Assembly (NCBI GenBank): GCA_033032865.1
Contig: JAWHQI010000272.1
Coordinates: forward strand, 1,302,001-1,366,000
Reading direction: 5' to 3'
DNA length: 64,000 bases
From: Dactylorhiza incarnata
Lineage: Eukaryota > Streptophyta > Magnoliopsida > Asparagales > Orchidaceae
The notes under the pieces were generated by a model. That model was not told the DNA's origin, did not search any database, and saw nothing but the letters and a program-made list of their open reading frames with translations. Below, in pieces: positions 33,093 through 44,700 of this stretch. How positions within the stretch are numbered: the first letter of the stretch is position 1; the number at the start of each line of letters is the position of its first letter. A program made the translations under genes and the position numbers.

Positions 33093-33183
33093 GTCCTTGC
33101 TTGAAAAAGTGATTTTCTCCTCGGGAGGTGGGTCCTGCGACGTCGAAGCGACGCTGCGTCGAAATACGGAGTGGAGGCTTGCC

Positions 33184-34643
33184 TTACGAGTGGCCTCGAC
33201 CCCTACCCCCCCCCCCCCCCCCCCCCCCCCCCCCGTGGATTACCGCGACCCGTCCTTTGGCTCCTACGTCAGTTCGGTCCTCGCAGATGTCATCATCCAC
33301 TACTGCTCCAGGTGGAACTTCTTCAATCCGCACCGGCGGCTGTTGTTGTGTCTGACCTCTCGTCTCTCTCACCTCCAAGAACTCTGGGCAGGTAGTTGTT
33401 GCATGCCCCTCTGCTTGGTGGTAGTCGCAGTATGGCACCGCCCTTCCCCCCTTCTCCTACGGGCTGGGATGTCTCTTGCTTTGACTCCTCCTCTTCGAAT
33501 CGCCATAGCTTGAGCTGGTGGGGGTAGGAGCTGCCTAGGGGCCTATCTCCAAAGAGGAGGGTTGGGCCTCCCTTGGCCTCCGTAGAAGTTTCCCCCTCCT
33601 TGGGCGAGACCCCTCCCTTTCTCCTGACCCCCATGGGGTCCCTGGTACCCTTGACCCCTCTGCTCTTCCCTCCTCCTTCCTTCCTGCTTCCTGAGGCCAC
33701 CTTGCTCTCTTGGCTCGGCCTCTACCAACTTTGCCAACTTCTTTGCCAGCCCCGGGTTTGCCGCCTCGGTGGCTACCTCCTTTGCAGCTTTTTCCATCAG
33801 GTCCACAAAGGACAAGGGAGGCTTCCTAGTTAGGCGCATTTTGAAAAGGCTCTCTCGTAGCCCTACGGTGAAAGCCATCTGGAGGGCATACCCTGACACC
33901 TCCTGGATGTTCAGGATTTCCTCCTGTAATCTGTCCATGTACTGGGCCAACGTCTCCTCGTGCCTTTGCTTGATCAGGAAAATGGACTCAGCATTCTTCT
34001 TCCTCTTCTTGGATGTGGAGAAGCGTAGCTGGAAGCTTCGGCCCAAGTCCTCGAAGCTGTAAATGGAGCCAACCGGGAGCTGGTGGAACCAGTCCCTAGC
34101 TTTGTCCTTCAGGGTGGTGGCGAAGAGACGACACTTGAATGCGTCCGTCATGGGCCTGATGGAAACGGTATCCTCGAACCATTGTAGGTGATGGACGGTA
34201 TCATCCTTCCCGGTATAGAAAGTCATGTTGGGCTCCTTGAAGCCTTCCGGGATGGGAGCCGAGATGATCAGCTCGCTAAAGGGTGACCCCCCACTCGCCG
34301 GCTTCGCGAGCTCCACTTGCGCGACTCCTGCTCCGAGCGAGACCCCACTCACCGGGCTAGGAAAAAGCACTCGCCCGGCGAGGTCCCGCTCGCCACTCTC
34401 AGTCACTGGTTCCTTGCCTGGCCGACCCCCTGGGGCAACCTCTCCTGACCCCCCCTGGGCGAGAACTCCTTGCGACCCAGAAGGTGGTGTCTGGGGGGAG
34501 GGAGCCGAGCAGTCACCTCCCCTGGTGATGCCTTGGAGCAGCTCCATGATTCCCTTGATGGCCGTCATGAACTCTCCCCTTCCTACCACCTCACTTGGGA
34601 TGTGAGACCCCTCATCATCTCCTCCTCCGAGGTCTCCTGCCAT
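33184..34643 (-). pseudogene. Element T Gag, Tat type, broken before the zinc knuckle
   Basis: From the ATG at 34643 the frame is open for 366 codons to 33543. It includes the capsid region FYTGKDDTVHHLQWFED, CRLFATTLKDKARDWFHQLP, GSIYSFEDLGRSFQLRFST and QRHEETLAQYMDRLQEEI. The zinc knuckle CDYHQAEGHATTTC (near 33400-33430) lies in another frame, so at least one frameshift separates capsid and nucleocapsid. The Gag core could still be made as a shortened protein. Confidence 0.85.
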
Positions 34644-34700
34644 GAGATTTGGTTCAAGAACTTCTGTGCTGACTACTCTCCACGCTCACCGCACCAAAAA

Positions 34701-34937
34701 TGTTGAAACCGACAACTCGGTCTCCGTGGAGTTCGGGGTCCCAGAAAAGGGGTGGTCTCACACCTACTTCCCTCGAGCCAACTCTCTAGACAAGAACACT
34801 TGGACTTGGAAACGGACCAAGGGCTTAGTGAGGAGGTCCCGCCACATACCCGGAAGTCCCCTTAGAACTTCCCCTCCCAAGCCACTACTAAGCTTGGGCA
34901 CCACTGGAGCCTCTCCTCACTCCCTATAGAGAGACTT

Positions 34938-34982
<45 letters not shown>

Positions 34983-36458
34983 AGCCTTGGATGAGAGCCC
35001 TTCCCAATGGTGCCCCCTTGGTCCTATTTATAGGATTCTCGAAGTTGGGCTGCGAACATCCAAAAACTGGTCTGCCAGATTACCAAAATACCCCTGAATT
35101 GGGCTGCGGATAGCCGAATCCCGCTGTACTGCGGATAGCCAAACTGGACTGCGAACAGTAAACTGGACGAGGGGGGCCTCCCCTGGGCGAGAGAGGGAGG
35201 GGTGAGACCCCCCTTCCCCCTCTCCGCCCCTACCCGCTGGGCGAGAGAGGGAGGGGCGAGACCCCCCTCCCCCCTCTCCACCCCTAACTGCTGGGCGAGA
35301 GAGGGAGGGGCGAGACCCCCCTCCCCCCTCTCCGCCCTTAGCCGCTGGGCGAGAGAGGGAGGGGCGAGACCTCCCTTCCCCCTCTCCGCCCCTAGTCGCT
35401 GGGCGAGAGAGGGAGGGGCGAGACCTCCCTTCCCCCTCTCCGCCCGGATCCTGCTGGGCGAGAGAGGGAGGGGCGAGACCCCCCTCCCCCCTCTCCGCCA
35501 CTACCTACTGGGCGAGAGAGGGAGGGGCGAGGCCCCCCTCCCCCCTCTCCGCCCCTACCTGTTGGGCGAGAGAGGGAGGGGCGAGACCCCCCTTCCCCCA
35601 CTCCGCCCCTAGCCGCTCGGCGAGAGAGGGAGGGGCGAGACCCCCCTCCCCCCTCTCCGCCCCTAGCCGTTGGGCGAGAGAGGGAGGGGCGAGACCCCCC
35701 TCCCCCCTCTCCACCCGGATCCTGCTGGGCGAGAGAGGGAGGGGCGAGACCCCCCTCCCCCCTCTCCGCCCCTACCTATTGGGCGAGAGAGGGAGGGGCG
35801 AGACCCCCCTTCCCCCTCTCCGCCCCTAGCTGCTGGGCGAGAGAGGGAGGGGCGAGACCCGCCTCCCCCCTCTCCGCCCGGATCCTGCTGGGCGAGAGAG
35901 GGAGGGGCGAGACCCCCCTCCCCCCTCTCCGCCCCTACCTGTTGGGCGAGTGAGGGAGGGGCGAGACCCCCCCTTCCCCTTCTCCGCCCCTAGCTGTTGG
36001 GCGAGAGAGGGAGGGGCGAGAGCCCCCTCCCCCCTCTCCGCCCCTATCCGCTGGGCGAGAGAGGGAGGGGCGAGACCCCCCTCCCCCCTCTTCGCCCCTA
36101 GTCGCTGGGCGAGAGAGGGAGGGGCGAGACCCCCTCACCCCTCTCCGCCCAGATCCTGCTGGGCGAGAGAGGGAGGGGCGAGACCCCCCTCCCCCCTCTC
36201 CGCCTCTACCTGTTGGGCGAGAGAGGGAGGGGCGAGACCCCCCTTCCCCCTCTCCGCTCCTAGCTGCTGGGCAAGAGAGGGAGGGGCGAGACCCCCCTCC
36301 CCCCTCTCCGCCCGGATCCTGCTGGGCGAGAGAGGGAGGGGCGAGACCCCCCTTCCCCTTCTCCGCTCGGATCCTTGGGAGTGCTCCGGCGAATATCTGG
36401 GTTGTACATCGGCGACCCTCCACGCTGGGCCTTACTCGATGGATATGGGGGTTGTACA
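34701..36458 (-). repeat. Element T 5' LTR (right copy)
   Basis: Matches the left LTR in both flanks, but its 54-bp array (about 35178-36370) has only some 22 units. It also has a (GA)n run at about 34940-34980 that is short in the partner. The TATA box is at 35023-35034. Confidence 0.9.
35178..36370. repeat. 54-bp GC-rich minisatellite in element T right LTR, about 22 units
   Basis: Same unit and linker variants as in the left LTR, in a different order and number, so the arrays have rearranged independently after insertion or during reverse transcription. Confidence 0.92.
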
Positions 36459-36463
36459 TTGAG

Positions 36464-39400
36464 CACCATGCCAAATGGCACACTCCACCTTAACCCAATA
36501 TATTCAGATGACCTTGGAGAGTAAACCCCCACCTTTTTTTGAGCTGAGGTGGCAACCATGCATGGTCATGAAGGGGGTGAAAATCGGGTGAATAGTATTT
36601 TACAAAGGAGTGATTTCACCCACCTTGAATGTGGGTTTAGAGTGCCAAATGGCACCTCCCTTCCACCTCTCTCTCCTCACCCGACCTCAGGCGTGATGCC
36701 CAGCTGGTTTGGCTCGAGCTGGAAGCCATGCATTGGGTGTTTGAGAGGTGGCATTAATAGCCGAACCACCCTTTTGAATCCCCTACTTTAAACTCCCCTC
36801 AGCCTCATTTGAGGCCACCTTCACGTTCAGTGAGCTCCACGAGGACAATCCCCCAACTCCGGCGAAGCTTTCGAGCTCAGAACCCCCATCCGGCCATGGC
36901 TTCCGGCGGCGACAACTCACGCATGGGAACAAGGGCAAATCCGCGCCTCCGACCACAAACTCAGGCCCGTACCTCTCCCTGTCCCCTTGTGCTAGCTATC
37001 TAGATCAAATAGGAGGTGAGATGAGCTCAATCGAGCGAGATCCACCCTTGGTTTTCACGGGTTTTTTCCGTCAAAATCACCCTCCCCTCTTTCCTTATTC
37101 CGGCCGCCACCGGCCGATCAAGACCGCCGTCCCGATAGCCCCCACCTCCGTGAAGGTGGTGGTGGTGGTGGTTGGCCGTGGAGTCAAGTAGGTGGCCGGG
37201 AAATCGCGCTCAAAGGTAGCCCAGGCACTTTCTTTCTCAGCCCTTGGCGGGAGGTTGAAGACGATGCCTTGGCCGTTGGATCTGATCAGATCCCTAAACG
37301 CAGACCACCTAGATTTAATAAATGAATAGTAAATTTGTCACATTTTATTCAAGAAGTTCAAGCAGGAAATTGAAGCCCTTAGGGGCTGAATTAGCAAATG
37401 TCACCAGAGACAAGAATTGTAGATCTTGATGTCTACTTTCATCTGAGCTTGAAATCAACTGATTTGGATGAATTTACAGTCCTATGCATCTGTTTTTGTG
37501 CAGGATGTACAATTTGTCCATGCATGTGAATAATGTGTATTTTTCTCTTAATATTCATTGCATGCATGTGAAATTTATACCCAAGGTGTGTGATGGCTAT
37601 ATGAAATCACTGTCCAAAGTTGGTGATTTTAGGAGAAAAATTTTCTATAGTTTTCGGAATAATTTAAATTTCATTAATGTCATAACTTGTGGGGCATAAA
37701 CTTATAGTTTTGGCCCAAATTTTGGTGACATGTTTATCATGTGTTGGCCCACCTCTGTACAAAATTTTATGATATTTGGACTTGATTTGGGTGAGTAATC
37801 TAGGCATGCATGTTGATTGCTCTAAGTGAAGAGAAGTGAATAGTGGCATCCATGTCCATATATAGTAACACATGTACATGGTTTAAGATTTTGGTGTTTT
37901 AGAAATTTTAAAAATATTGGTGCATGCAACATGAATGATTTTCAGGCCATGCATGTATCCATGTATGACCTATGCTGGGTGAGAAATTTAGAATTATTAG
38001 AGAACACTTTTCTATAGTTTTGCTAGATATTTCATTCTATGAATTTTGTGAGTTTAGGGAATATTAATTATTAATTTTTAATGAAATCTCAAGGGTTCTC
38101 TCCCCAAGTCATGATTAAGTCATCTATGAGGTTTGGCTAAGTAGAAATGAAGATATGAAGTTTGGAATTTGTGATCACTAGATTGAATAAATGAATAGTA
38201 ATTAGTTTTCACACCCTATGCTGAAATTTTAAACAGTAAATTGAATAACTTACTCTCAAATTCAGAACATGTGGTCAACACAAAAGTTGTAGCTCTTGCT
38301 CTTACCTTCCTAATGATATGTTATACAGAATTTTTGGTGTAGTATAGCTCCCTGTAAACCCATTTTAGTAAAGCATGTATTTTTAGTAATTAATTGTCAC
38401 ACCCTATGCTGAAATTTTAAGCAGTAAATTGAATAACTTACACTCAAATTCAGAACATGTGGTCAACACAAATGTTGTAGCTCTTGCTCTTACCTTCCTA
38501 ATGATATGTTATACAGAATTTTTGGTGTAGTATAGCTCCCTGTAGACCCATTTTAGTAAAGCATGTATTTTTAGTAATTAATTTTTCACACCCCATGCTG
38601 AAACTTTATGCAGTAAATTGAATAACTTACACTCAAATTCAGAACATGTGGTCAACACAAAAGTTGTAGCTCTTGATCTTACCTTCCTAATGATATGTTA
38701 TACAGACTTTTCGGTGTAGTATAGCTCCCTGTAGACCCATTTTAGTAAAGCATGTATTTTTAGTAATTAATTGTCACACCCCATGCTGAAACTTTAAGCA
38801 GTAAATTGAATGACTTACACTCAAATTCAGAACATGTGGTCAACACAAAAGTTGTAGCTCTTGCTCTTACCTTTCTAATGATATGTTATACAGAATTTTT
38901 GGTGCAGTATAGCTCCCTATAGACCAATTTTAGTAAAGCATGTATAAGGTTACGTATCTGAGTATTTTGATGTCTTAGGTAAAATGGTCCATGTAATTTA
39001 GTTGATTTTCCTAATCACACTTCAAGTATAACATATATAGTGAACTTAAGAACTACATGATTTTTAAAACTTAGATTGATAGGAGTTCACTAACCCTGGA
39101 AGTGACTTGGCATAGGGTATCTAGTGGGAATAAAGTTAAACAAGCCTCACTCAATAGTAAAAATAGAGTTAGTTAGAAACAACGATGATTCACCTTACTC
39201 TAGTGAGCTTACATCGGATGACCAGAAGTCTTGAACAAATCATAGGAGTCTAAAATGTCCCAAGGCTCAAGATCATACATTAGCCCACCCCAATGTCCAT
39301 AGAGATTTCTAATGAGCGGATGTTATCAATTGAAGTCATGAACAAATTTTCTTAATACACGATATCAATTAAATCATGGTAATAAAATGGTAAGACGACC

Positions 39401-42205
39401 AGCAGACCCCACAGAAGCTATTAAATTAATCTGGGTGAGAACGAGAAGGAAACACTTGTGAAATAGTAACCCCTGGGTGGTCACCAAAACCACCACAAGT
39501 TTGACAAAAAAATTCACCTCCGTTAGGATTCCTATAAGAAGGGGTACCCCAAACCTTTATTATAGAGGAGGCAACCCTCTACTGTTCAGAACTGAAATAG
39601 GACTAAAAAGAGCTGTAGAACTCCCGGAAATTCATCTTTACTGAGGCCTAGTTTAGTATGAGCCAATTCACTAAGATGGACCCCCATACCTATTGAGACA
39701 CCCGACTGTCCCCAAACTTTTACAGGACTAGGGACACCCTTAGACCCAACCCATGTTCAAAAATCATAAGCCTTAGACTTAATTTACCTTAGATTATCCC
39801 TAGGGGATTGAATTGAAAGAGGAGTAAAACTAGGAAGATACACACCTCGGAACCACCTCAACTTTGGTGAGCAACTTAATTAAGTAAGGACTCTGGGTAG
39901 GGAGAGGTTTCATAACCTTTGGACCAGCAAAATGAAAGGAAGTCCCCTCTTCAAGAATAGAGTTGGGTAGTCCTTCGGTGAATAGTAAAATGCCCTTCGG
40001 TAACCGGAATAAATTGAATACTCATTAAATGATCCAAATTGTTGCATATCACAAAACTTGAGAGATACAAATCTTGTTCTTATAAGGCTCATTAATAAAG
40101 CTCGTATACTCGGGAGTCGACTGATGCCTTCTCTAAGGCATATAATTACTAAGATTCTAATTAAACAAATTGATCTCCTCCAGAAACTTAACCTCTTGGG
40201 ACTTGGAGTTTAAGTTAAATCCTCTGAGTACTCGTCAAATAATAGACTCAAATCATTAGAAGATAACCACTCGAGGACGCATCGGGTCAATAGAACACCT
40301 TGCCCATGTTGGAACAAGAACTAAGCAATACGAGGAGAATCTAAAGTGATCATTTAAGGTAGTATAATCGAGACGAGTTAAAACGACTTCGAGTCCCGAG
40401 GAGGTCTCAGATATGTGATCCCACATCACTTAACCTACCCCAAGGCACTTAGGTCTATGCCTAGGGAAGTCCAAGGTAAAATTCTAAACCCCTAAGTCTA
40501 TAAGCTAAGGTAAGGGCACTGTGTCGATCGGATCATGCTACAACGTAATCAACCCCACATGATAGGTGAGGATTGGTAGGATAATCTAGGTTCGCCTTTC
40601 AAATTTACAAGAGTAGGGTCAACGGGGAGAGAACTTGTAATTTAGAGTCCAGTGAATACATTATTAGACAATTCCACATGCCTACCTTGGAAATGAATTT
40701 GTCTTGAGGCCTAGTGAGAGGCCGGCTGAGCCCGTGTTTTATACGATTAATAGCGAGCTGTAAGCTCGGAGTAAAACTTTTATGAACAAATGGAATATGT
40801 GTCGGGTCTTCGGTATGGTCAGGGCTGGCACACCGGCGGACATACGTTGACTCAGGCAAGTGATGAGGGTTAGGGATCTGGCTTAGTTGAAGATGTGGAG
40901 AAGCCACCACCCCTAAAACTCATTCTTGGCCTATCTAAGTCTGACGCGCAGCAAAAAGCACGACTAGTCCGCCCACGCGTGGGTCTCGGAGGGAGTGTGG
41001 AGAGGTCTAGGTCTGGTAGTGTGTGTACCTGCCTAGAAGTGGGGGAGCCCGACCCACTATCACTACGGCCACGGTAGTGAGACCCTGGGTGATAGCTACA
41101 CCTTGAACAATGGGGAACTAATAAGGTCTGTACGTACAGAGTCGTGTGTGTGGGTAAATCATCATTTCATAATAATGCGCATCATTGCATAACATATCAT
41201 ACATCATATCACTCATCTTCCCCCTTTATACCCCCATAATATAAAGTAGTATGGGATGCCTTATATGATGGGCCTTGCAAAACGACCCCTTAACTTATCT
41301 ATTGAATTGATAAGTTAAGGTTTTCCTTCCTTAAAATTATGAAAACCTCACTGTTGCCCCATGTACCGTGGTTTGTTTACTTTTAGTGGATGCTCCTTAA
41401 ACTGCGTCATGTTACACTTTCCATCGCTTCTCTTATATTGTGATACTGCTTGTGATGGTTGTATCCTTGTACTATGGTTATTGCCTTACTATATACTCGC
41501 ATGTTCTTATTTAGTTACCGTGTTCATTTATATAAATATGTGTTATACTTAATTTACCTGCCATTTGCCATCTGCTTGAAATTATACTGCTTTGTGTCCT
41601 TCCTCTTCCTCCTCTCCGCACGGTGCCTAGGAGTCGCGGGGGGAGGCGGGGAGATTGTGGCTGAGTTTTTTAGACTGACGGTCGGTTGTGACCTAACATA
41701 GGGGAGGCAGCACCAAGAGACCCAGCACCAGAGGACAGGAGGACCTGATTCGGCGGGAGCTACAGATCCCGGAGCCCCTTATGTTGGCGGTCGTACTACC
41801 GTGAGATTTCGTCCTAGATTCTCAGTACTTGGTGATGAGGGTTGTGTTATAGTCACTTTAGTTTTCGAGGAGTTTTAGTTTCAGCTTTATTTGACCGGGT
41901 TTGTTCCCGAGTACTCTCTTATGAATTGTACCGGACTATGATGTTACCTTTCTATGACATTTGGTTTATGGATGGATATGTATCTCTTATGAAATGTTAA
42001 CTATGGATGCTTCCTCTAGATTTTGCCGGCAGAATCGGCGTTAAGTGGTGGCAGTCCACCATGAGACGGCGGTTCTGGCCTTAAGACCCGTAGTAAGGCA
42101 AGGGCCATCGACTACTACTTGTTGCCCTATTTTCGGGGCCCATTTCTCTTCATGTTCCCTCCGTCCTTCCAAGTTTTGGGGAAGTCTGGGGGAAGGGGTC
42201 TTACA
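36464..42205 (+). repeat. Element B 3' LTR, second part
   Basis: Collinear with 4894-7855 and 21000-23590 of the 5' LTR. It shows what the uninterrupted target of element A looked like (CTGTAGAACTCCCGG at 39613-39627). It ends GGGGTCTTACA at 42205. Confidence 0.92.
38209..38945 (+). repeat. 188-bp tandem repeat in element B 3' LTR, four units
   Basis: TCACACCCYATGCTGAAA recurs at about 38209, 38397, 38586 and 38774. The 5' LTR has three units. Confidence 0.9.
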
Positions 42206-42848
42206 GCCGGCGTGCGGCGGGCGCGCGCATCCCGCGTGCGGGTGCAGCTGGCCGCGGGCACGGCCCACCGGCGCCCTTTGCGGCCCGCGCGGGCGGTGCC
42301 TCCGGCCGCGGGATCGGGGCGTCGGCGGCCTCCGCGGCCCGTACGTGCCGCCTGCCGGCGGGGGGCGCGTGCGCGTCTCCACGCGCGACAGTTGGCCACG
42401 CGCGCGACCCCACGCTCGCGCGCGGCGGTTGGCCGCGCGCGCGCGACCCCATGCGCGCGCGGCGGTTGGCCGCGCGCATCCCCCCGTGCGTGTGTGCGTG
42501 GCGCTTTTCCGTGTGCGTCTGCGCGGCGGTTTGCCGCGTGTGTTCTCCGCGTGCGGCGGTTAACCGAGCATGCGGGGTGTCGGGTGTGCATGTCTCGCCG
42601 TTCGTGCGGTTCGTTGCGTACGGATGCGGTTGCGCGAATGCTTTGTTGTGCTCGTGACTTGTTGCGCGCGCGTGATTAGTTGCGTGAGAATTGCGTAGCG
42701 CGCATGGCTCGTTGCGTTCATGCGGTTGGTTGGCATAATTGCGCGCTGGTGGGTTGAATTTACTTGACGCGCGCCTTTCGGGATCTTTATTCACATGCAT
42801 TTATTTCATTGGGTATATGCGCTTACGTGCGCGAATTTTTTCTTGCAG
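42206..42848. other. GC-rich segment rich in GCGCGC runs, then a likely intron end
   Basis: The first 400 bases are rich in alternating CGCG and GTGCG words (for example GGCCGCGCGCGCGCGACC near 42430). The open frames there are composition artefacts. The last part becomes T-rich and ends in TTTTTTCTTGCAG, a good 3' splice site at 42848. It may therefore be the intron or upstream region of the coding sequence that follows. No other gene is seen. Confidence 0.5.
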
Positions 42849-43407
42849 GCTTCGAAACGAAGTGGCCAATCGAGGCCGATGCGCATGCGCTCTACTCTTG
42901 ATGGGGTGCAGGTTGACTCGGGGCGTAAGCGGTTCGGGTTGCCCCGGATGTTGAGGTGAAGATCCCAGGGGCAGCAGAGCGCGCCCAAAATCTGCCGACC
43001 AGTTGCATCGCCCTTTCGGAGAGCTGTTTGAAGTCCGGATTTCGGATTCCTCCGCCCGAGGAGGTCGTTGAGATATTCCGTTTCTGCGGTGTCCCGATTA
43101 CCCAGTTCACACCGGCTGGGATGACGAACATTATGGGGATATTGGTATTTTTTCGGGAACATAGCACGCGCTTCTCGCTCGAGATTTTCAAAGATTGGTG
43201 CGAGGTTTCTACCGACCCGGGCGGTCGTATTGAAGTTCGGAGCAACAAAAGCTGGTTTCACTTTGGAGCGAAGGCTGATTACCGCCATGGGAATACTTTT
43301 TATGGGTATGTCCGGAATCGATGGGAGCTACCGGAGTTATGGAGGTCGCTTCCTGGACGCTGCCGCCAGCAGACTGGTCGGGAAGATGAGTTCCTTCCTA
43401 TCCCTTG
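42849..43407 (+). pseudogene. First coding segment of the interrupted Transposase_28-like gene
   Basis: Starts after the splice-acceptor-like TTCTTGCAG. In its first 100 bases a frame beginning ASKRSGQSRP stays open to a TGA at about 42955. The conserved domain is in another frame, open from 42929, so either an indel or a different exon start must be assumed. It ends at the copia 1 target word CCTTG (43403-43407). Confidence 0.55.
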
Positions 43408-43639
43408 TGAAAGTATCTAGTTGCGGCCTAAATCACCTAGAGGGGGGTGAATAGGTGGATTCTATGTCTTCACGCGGAATTAAAATATAACACAGAAATG
43501 AACACAATAAAGCACAGCACAGACACAAGGATTTTATAGACGTTCCCCAATGTGGGTAGTCCTCTTTCCCGCCTCGCCTATCTAGCACTACAAGGCTAGA
43601 CTCGGCTACTTCACCAATCTCAGATTATAAATAATCTTA

Positions 43640-43765
43640 CACCTCAGAGTCAAAACTCCTACAACTCGGAGTATACCACTCCTACAACTCGGAGTAAAAC
43701 AACTCCTACAACTCGGAGCAAACCGCTCCTACAAATAACTCGGAGTAAAAACTCCTACATAAATC
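43640..43765. repeat. Hairpin array ACTCC...GGAGT in copia 1 LTR
   Basis: ACTCCTACAACTCGGAGT-type units, each an inverted repeat ACTCC/GGAGT, recur five times with small variations. Same in the right LTR at about 53795-53915. It lies in the R/U5 part on the coding strand, so it would be present in the RNA leader. Confidence 0.75.
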
Positions 43766-44142
43766 AAATAGAGATAGAAATAAAAAATACTTCTTCTAAA
43801 CCTCAACAGAGATTAACTTCAGATCTTGGGAAACTGAATCTTCTTCTTCCTTGAGAGAGAAAGCTTGGATCTTGAAAGATTTTGAAGAAGATAGACTTGG
43901 CTAACCTGATCTGAATAGGCCCTTTGATCTACTCGAAAGAATCGTCAATATGGAGTGCAGCACAAGGATCAAAGACCTTCTTATCTGAGAAAACTCTAAC
44001 AACAAAGAAGAATAACTCTTGAGCAGCAGATGTTAGGTCTCAGAAAACTTGTTCAGCAAAGGAAGAGGAGAACAGCTTTTTGTTTCTGAACAAAACGTGT
44101 GAGGAAGAAAGAGATGTGTATGAAGCCCTAAAAATAAAGGAT

Positions 44143-44150
44143 TATTTATA
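44143..44150 (-). promoter_or_regulatory. TATA box of copia 1 (left LTR)
   Basis: Minus-strand TATAAATA within CCCTATAAATAATCC. The promoter-bearing right LTR has it at 54297-54304. Confidence 0.65.
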
Positions 44151-44349
44151 GGGAGGACTTCAACAGCTCGTGCGACAAAGAAGGGAGGAGCAACACGTGT
44201 ACTGTACGTGGCGGCCAACCCTAATTTTTGAAATCGAAACAAAGATTTGAAATCCGTCTGTCCGTCATTCGTCGAGACTTCACGTGAACATCCGACGAAA
44301 AGACTTGGCCACAGAATAACACTGAACAACCCGTGAAAAACACCTTCTG

Positions 44350-44700
44350 TTTTCATTCGTCGGGATTCGTCGGGAGTTCACGAGAACATCCGACGAATGG
44401 ACTTAGCTGCAGAAATTTCTTCTTTAAACAAGACAAATGGCTTCTGTCTTGATTCGTCGGCATTCGTCGGGAGTTCACGAGAACATCCGACGAATGGACT
44501 TAACTGCAGAATTTTCTTCTTTAAACAAGACAAATGGCTTCTGTCTTGATTCGTCGGCATTCGTCGGGAGTTCACGAGAACATCCGACGAATGGACTTAA
44601 CTGCAGAATTTTTTTCTTTAAACAAGACAAATGGCTTCTGTCTTGATTCGTCGGGATTCGTCGGAATGACCCGAGACATCTCGACGAATTGACTTAGAAA
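44350..44700. repeat. 97-bp tandem repeat with ATTCGTCGG palindromes in copia 1 LTR
   Basis: GATTCGTCGG recurs at 44451, 44548 and 44645. Each unit contains TCGTCGGGAGTTCACGAGAA and CATCCGACGAATGGACTTA, whose TCGTCGG and CCGACGA parts are complementary. Located in U3 upstream of the TATA box. Repeated in the right LTR (about 54500-54845). Confidence 0.85.

Larger units (their letters stand above)
29060..36458 (-). mobile_element. Element T: non-autonomous Tat-like gypsy element (gag and protease remnants only), nested in element B 3' LTR
   Basis: LTRs 29060-31417 (2358 bp) and 34701-36458 (1758 bp) start TGTTGAAACCG and end GGTTGTACA. The target duplication TTGAG is at 29055-29059 and 36459-36463. 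Coding remnants on the minus strand are a Gag and an aspartic protease with features of the Tat lineage. No RT, RNase H or integrase is present; their place holds a 74-bp tandem array. The primer site should follow the right LTR; the minus-strand sequence there is TTTTTGGTGCGGTGAGCG, whose tRNA match I cannot assign. A purine-rich AAAGAGCGGGGATTG precedes the left LTR and may be the polypurine tract. Confidence 0.88.
4327..42205 (+). mobile_element. Element B: Ty3/gypsy, Tekay/Del-type chromovirus with 6.3-kb LTRs, carrying two nested insertions
   Basis: Plus-strand element. The 5' LTR is 4327-7855 plus 21000-23590, the internal region is 23591-28478, and the 3' LTR is 28479-29059 plus 36464-42205. 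LTR ends read TGTAACATCCCC at the 3' LTR start and GGGGTCTTACA at both ends. The 3' LTR without its insertion is about 6323 bp. The 5' LTR lacks roughly the first 26 bases: homology starts at GGCC-CCTTAGTA at 4327, next to a GC-rich array. No target duplication can therefore be recognised; the 3' flank begins GCCGG. Element A sits in the 5' LTR and element T in the 3' LTR. Coding domains are Gag, protease, RT, RNase H, integrase and chromodomain, all in a degraded state. Confidence 0.85.

Noticed and set aside
29988..36483. Many ORFs with GEGGGGSRPSLSRPA-type repeats
   Set aside because: The 54-bp unit is a multiple of three without stops, so every frame is open; no domain.
42045..42800. Long Arg/Ala-rich ORFs on both strands
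   Set aside because: Composition artefacts of the CG-alternating segment.
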